NCBI GenBank assembly: GCA_916048095.2
Contig: OU696576.1
Coordinates: forward strand, 2,149,501-2,213,500
DNA from: Sacculina carcini
Taxonomy: Eukaryota; Arthropoda; Thecostraca; Sacculinidae
DNA: 64,000 bases
Reading direction: 5' to 3'
The first letter of the stretch is position 1; every line of letters begins with the position of its first letter. The notes under the pieces were generated by a model, which worked only from the letters and a program-made list of their open reading frames with translations, was not told where the DNA came from and did no database searches. Of this stretch, positions 63,558-64,000 are shown one piece after another. Both the position numbers and the translations under genes were made by a program.

Positions 63558-64000
63558 TGTAGCAGCACGGCGGATGTAAACATTGGCGTGGTTGATGAGC
63601 GAATGAACGTATTACACAGTGAAGGGTGAACGAACGTACAACACAACTTGTGTCCAGTGACACTCACACACACACACACACACACATGCACACACGCATA
63701 CATACAATATCACACACACACACTCATATACGCAGTGACGTCAGTTTGGATAACCAACACACTGGCCGCTGCCATATATCCATATAAATATACGACGAGC
63801 GGGATCACTGGCCATAAGCTGTTGAATTGATAATTTGCAGGTGACGTTTATAGTGCATTTATTGATTTCCATCTCATCGCATTGTTAAACCTCATTCGTA
63901 TTCGGTCATCTAACACATCTCAAAACCACACGAACACACCGAATTTCTAAGGAAACGTGTATTCTGACGATCGAAACCGTAAATTTGTACAAACAATATT
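63558..64000 (-). repeat. 5' LTR of gypsy element C (outer end not determined)
   Basis: Begins TGTAGCAGCACGG on the plus strand next to the primer site. A (CA)n tract lies at about 63663-63722. No second copy exists in the window, so the outer boundary is unknown and may lie beyond the window. Confidence 0.45.

Overview
This window looks like animal, probably arthropod, nuclear DNA. The clearest clue is interstitial telomere-type TTAGG pentamer repeats (24.78, 25.00 and 61.09 kb), together with Penelope-like elements, CsRn1-type gypsy elements, Tigger transposons, Helentron-like repeats and CA/GT microsatellites. I see no convincing host gene. Almost everything interpretable is a transposable element, often nested, plus satellites grown inside or beside them. 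The species call is inference.

Layout. 0-6 kb: a decayed LTR-retroelement (protease piece 1-280, RT piece 4729-5354) split by a nearly intact CR1/L2-like LINE whose two ORFs share one frame separated only by UGA-CUA. A 17-bp minisatellite follows, apparently seeded beside the YVDD codons of the decayed RT. 6-16 kb: Penelope-like fragments, including an inverted pair, one split by young gypsy element A (7815-13810). 16.6-18.1 kb: a broken LINE RT. 18-22 kb: mostly featureless, with a hAT-type MITE and a tRNA-derived SINE. 22.4-51.9 kb: a Helentron/HINE-like AT-rich repeat landscape carrying about 28 copies of a CACGACGGGCGGGT-type box, into which have inserted a 2.7-kb segment with a telomeric-repeat foldback, two Tigger elements, an LTR element hollowed out by a 23-bp GC-rich minisatellite, a TRIM-like non-autonomous LTR element, a third LTR element, and an I-like LINE. 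52-60.5 kb: a degraded Polinton/Maverick-like fragment (packaging ATPase, small structural-type ORFs, integrase) whose integrase is interrupted by young gypsy element B (54083-59872). 61-64 kb: decayed gypsy element C.

How the parts work. Elements A and B are nearly intact CsRn1-type gypsy retrotransposons: 4-bp target duplications, tRNA-Trp-like primer sites, and a C-x2-H-x9-C-x3-C Gag zinc motif. Their gag starts inside the 5' LTR, and gag ends in a slippery heptamer (GUUAAAC in A, UUUAAAC in B) directly before the stop, 5-6 nt upstream of a stem whose sequence differs but whose pairing is kept. This predicts -1 frameshifting into pol. The LINE appears to use a different recoding route, UGA-CUA readthrough. 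The TRIM-like element shares an LTR hairpin, polypurine tract and post-LTR motif with the autonomous LTR element beside it, suggesting it is mobilised in trans. These translational and structural signals are the most noteworthy content; no cellular pathway or operon is present.
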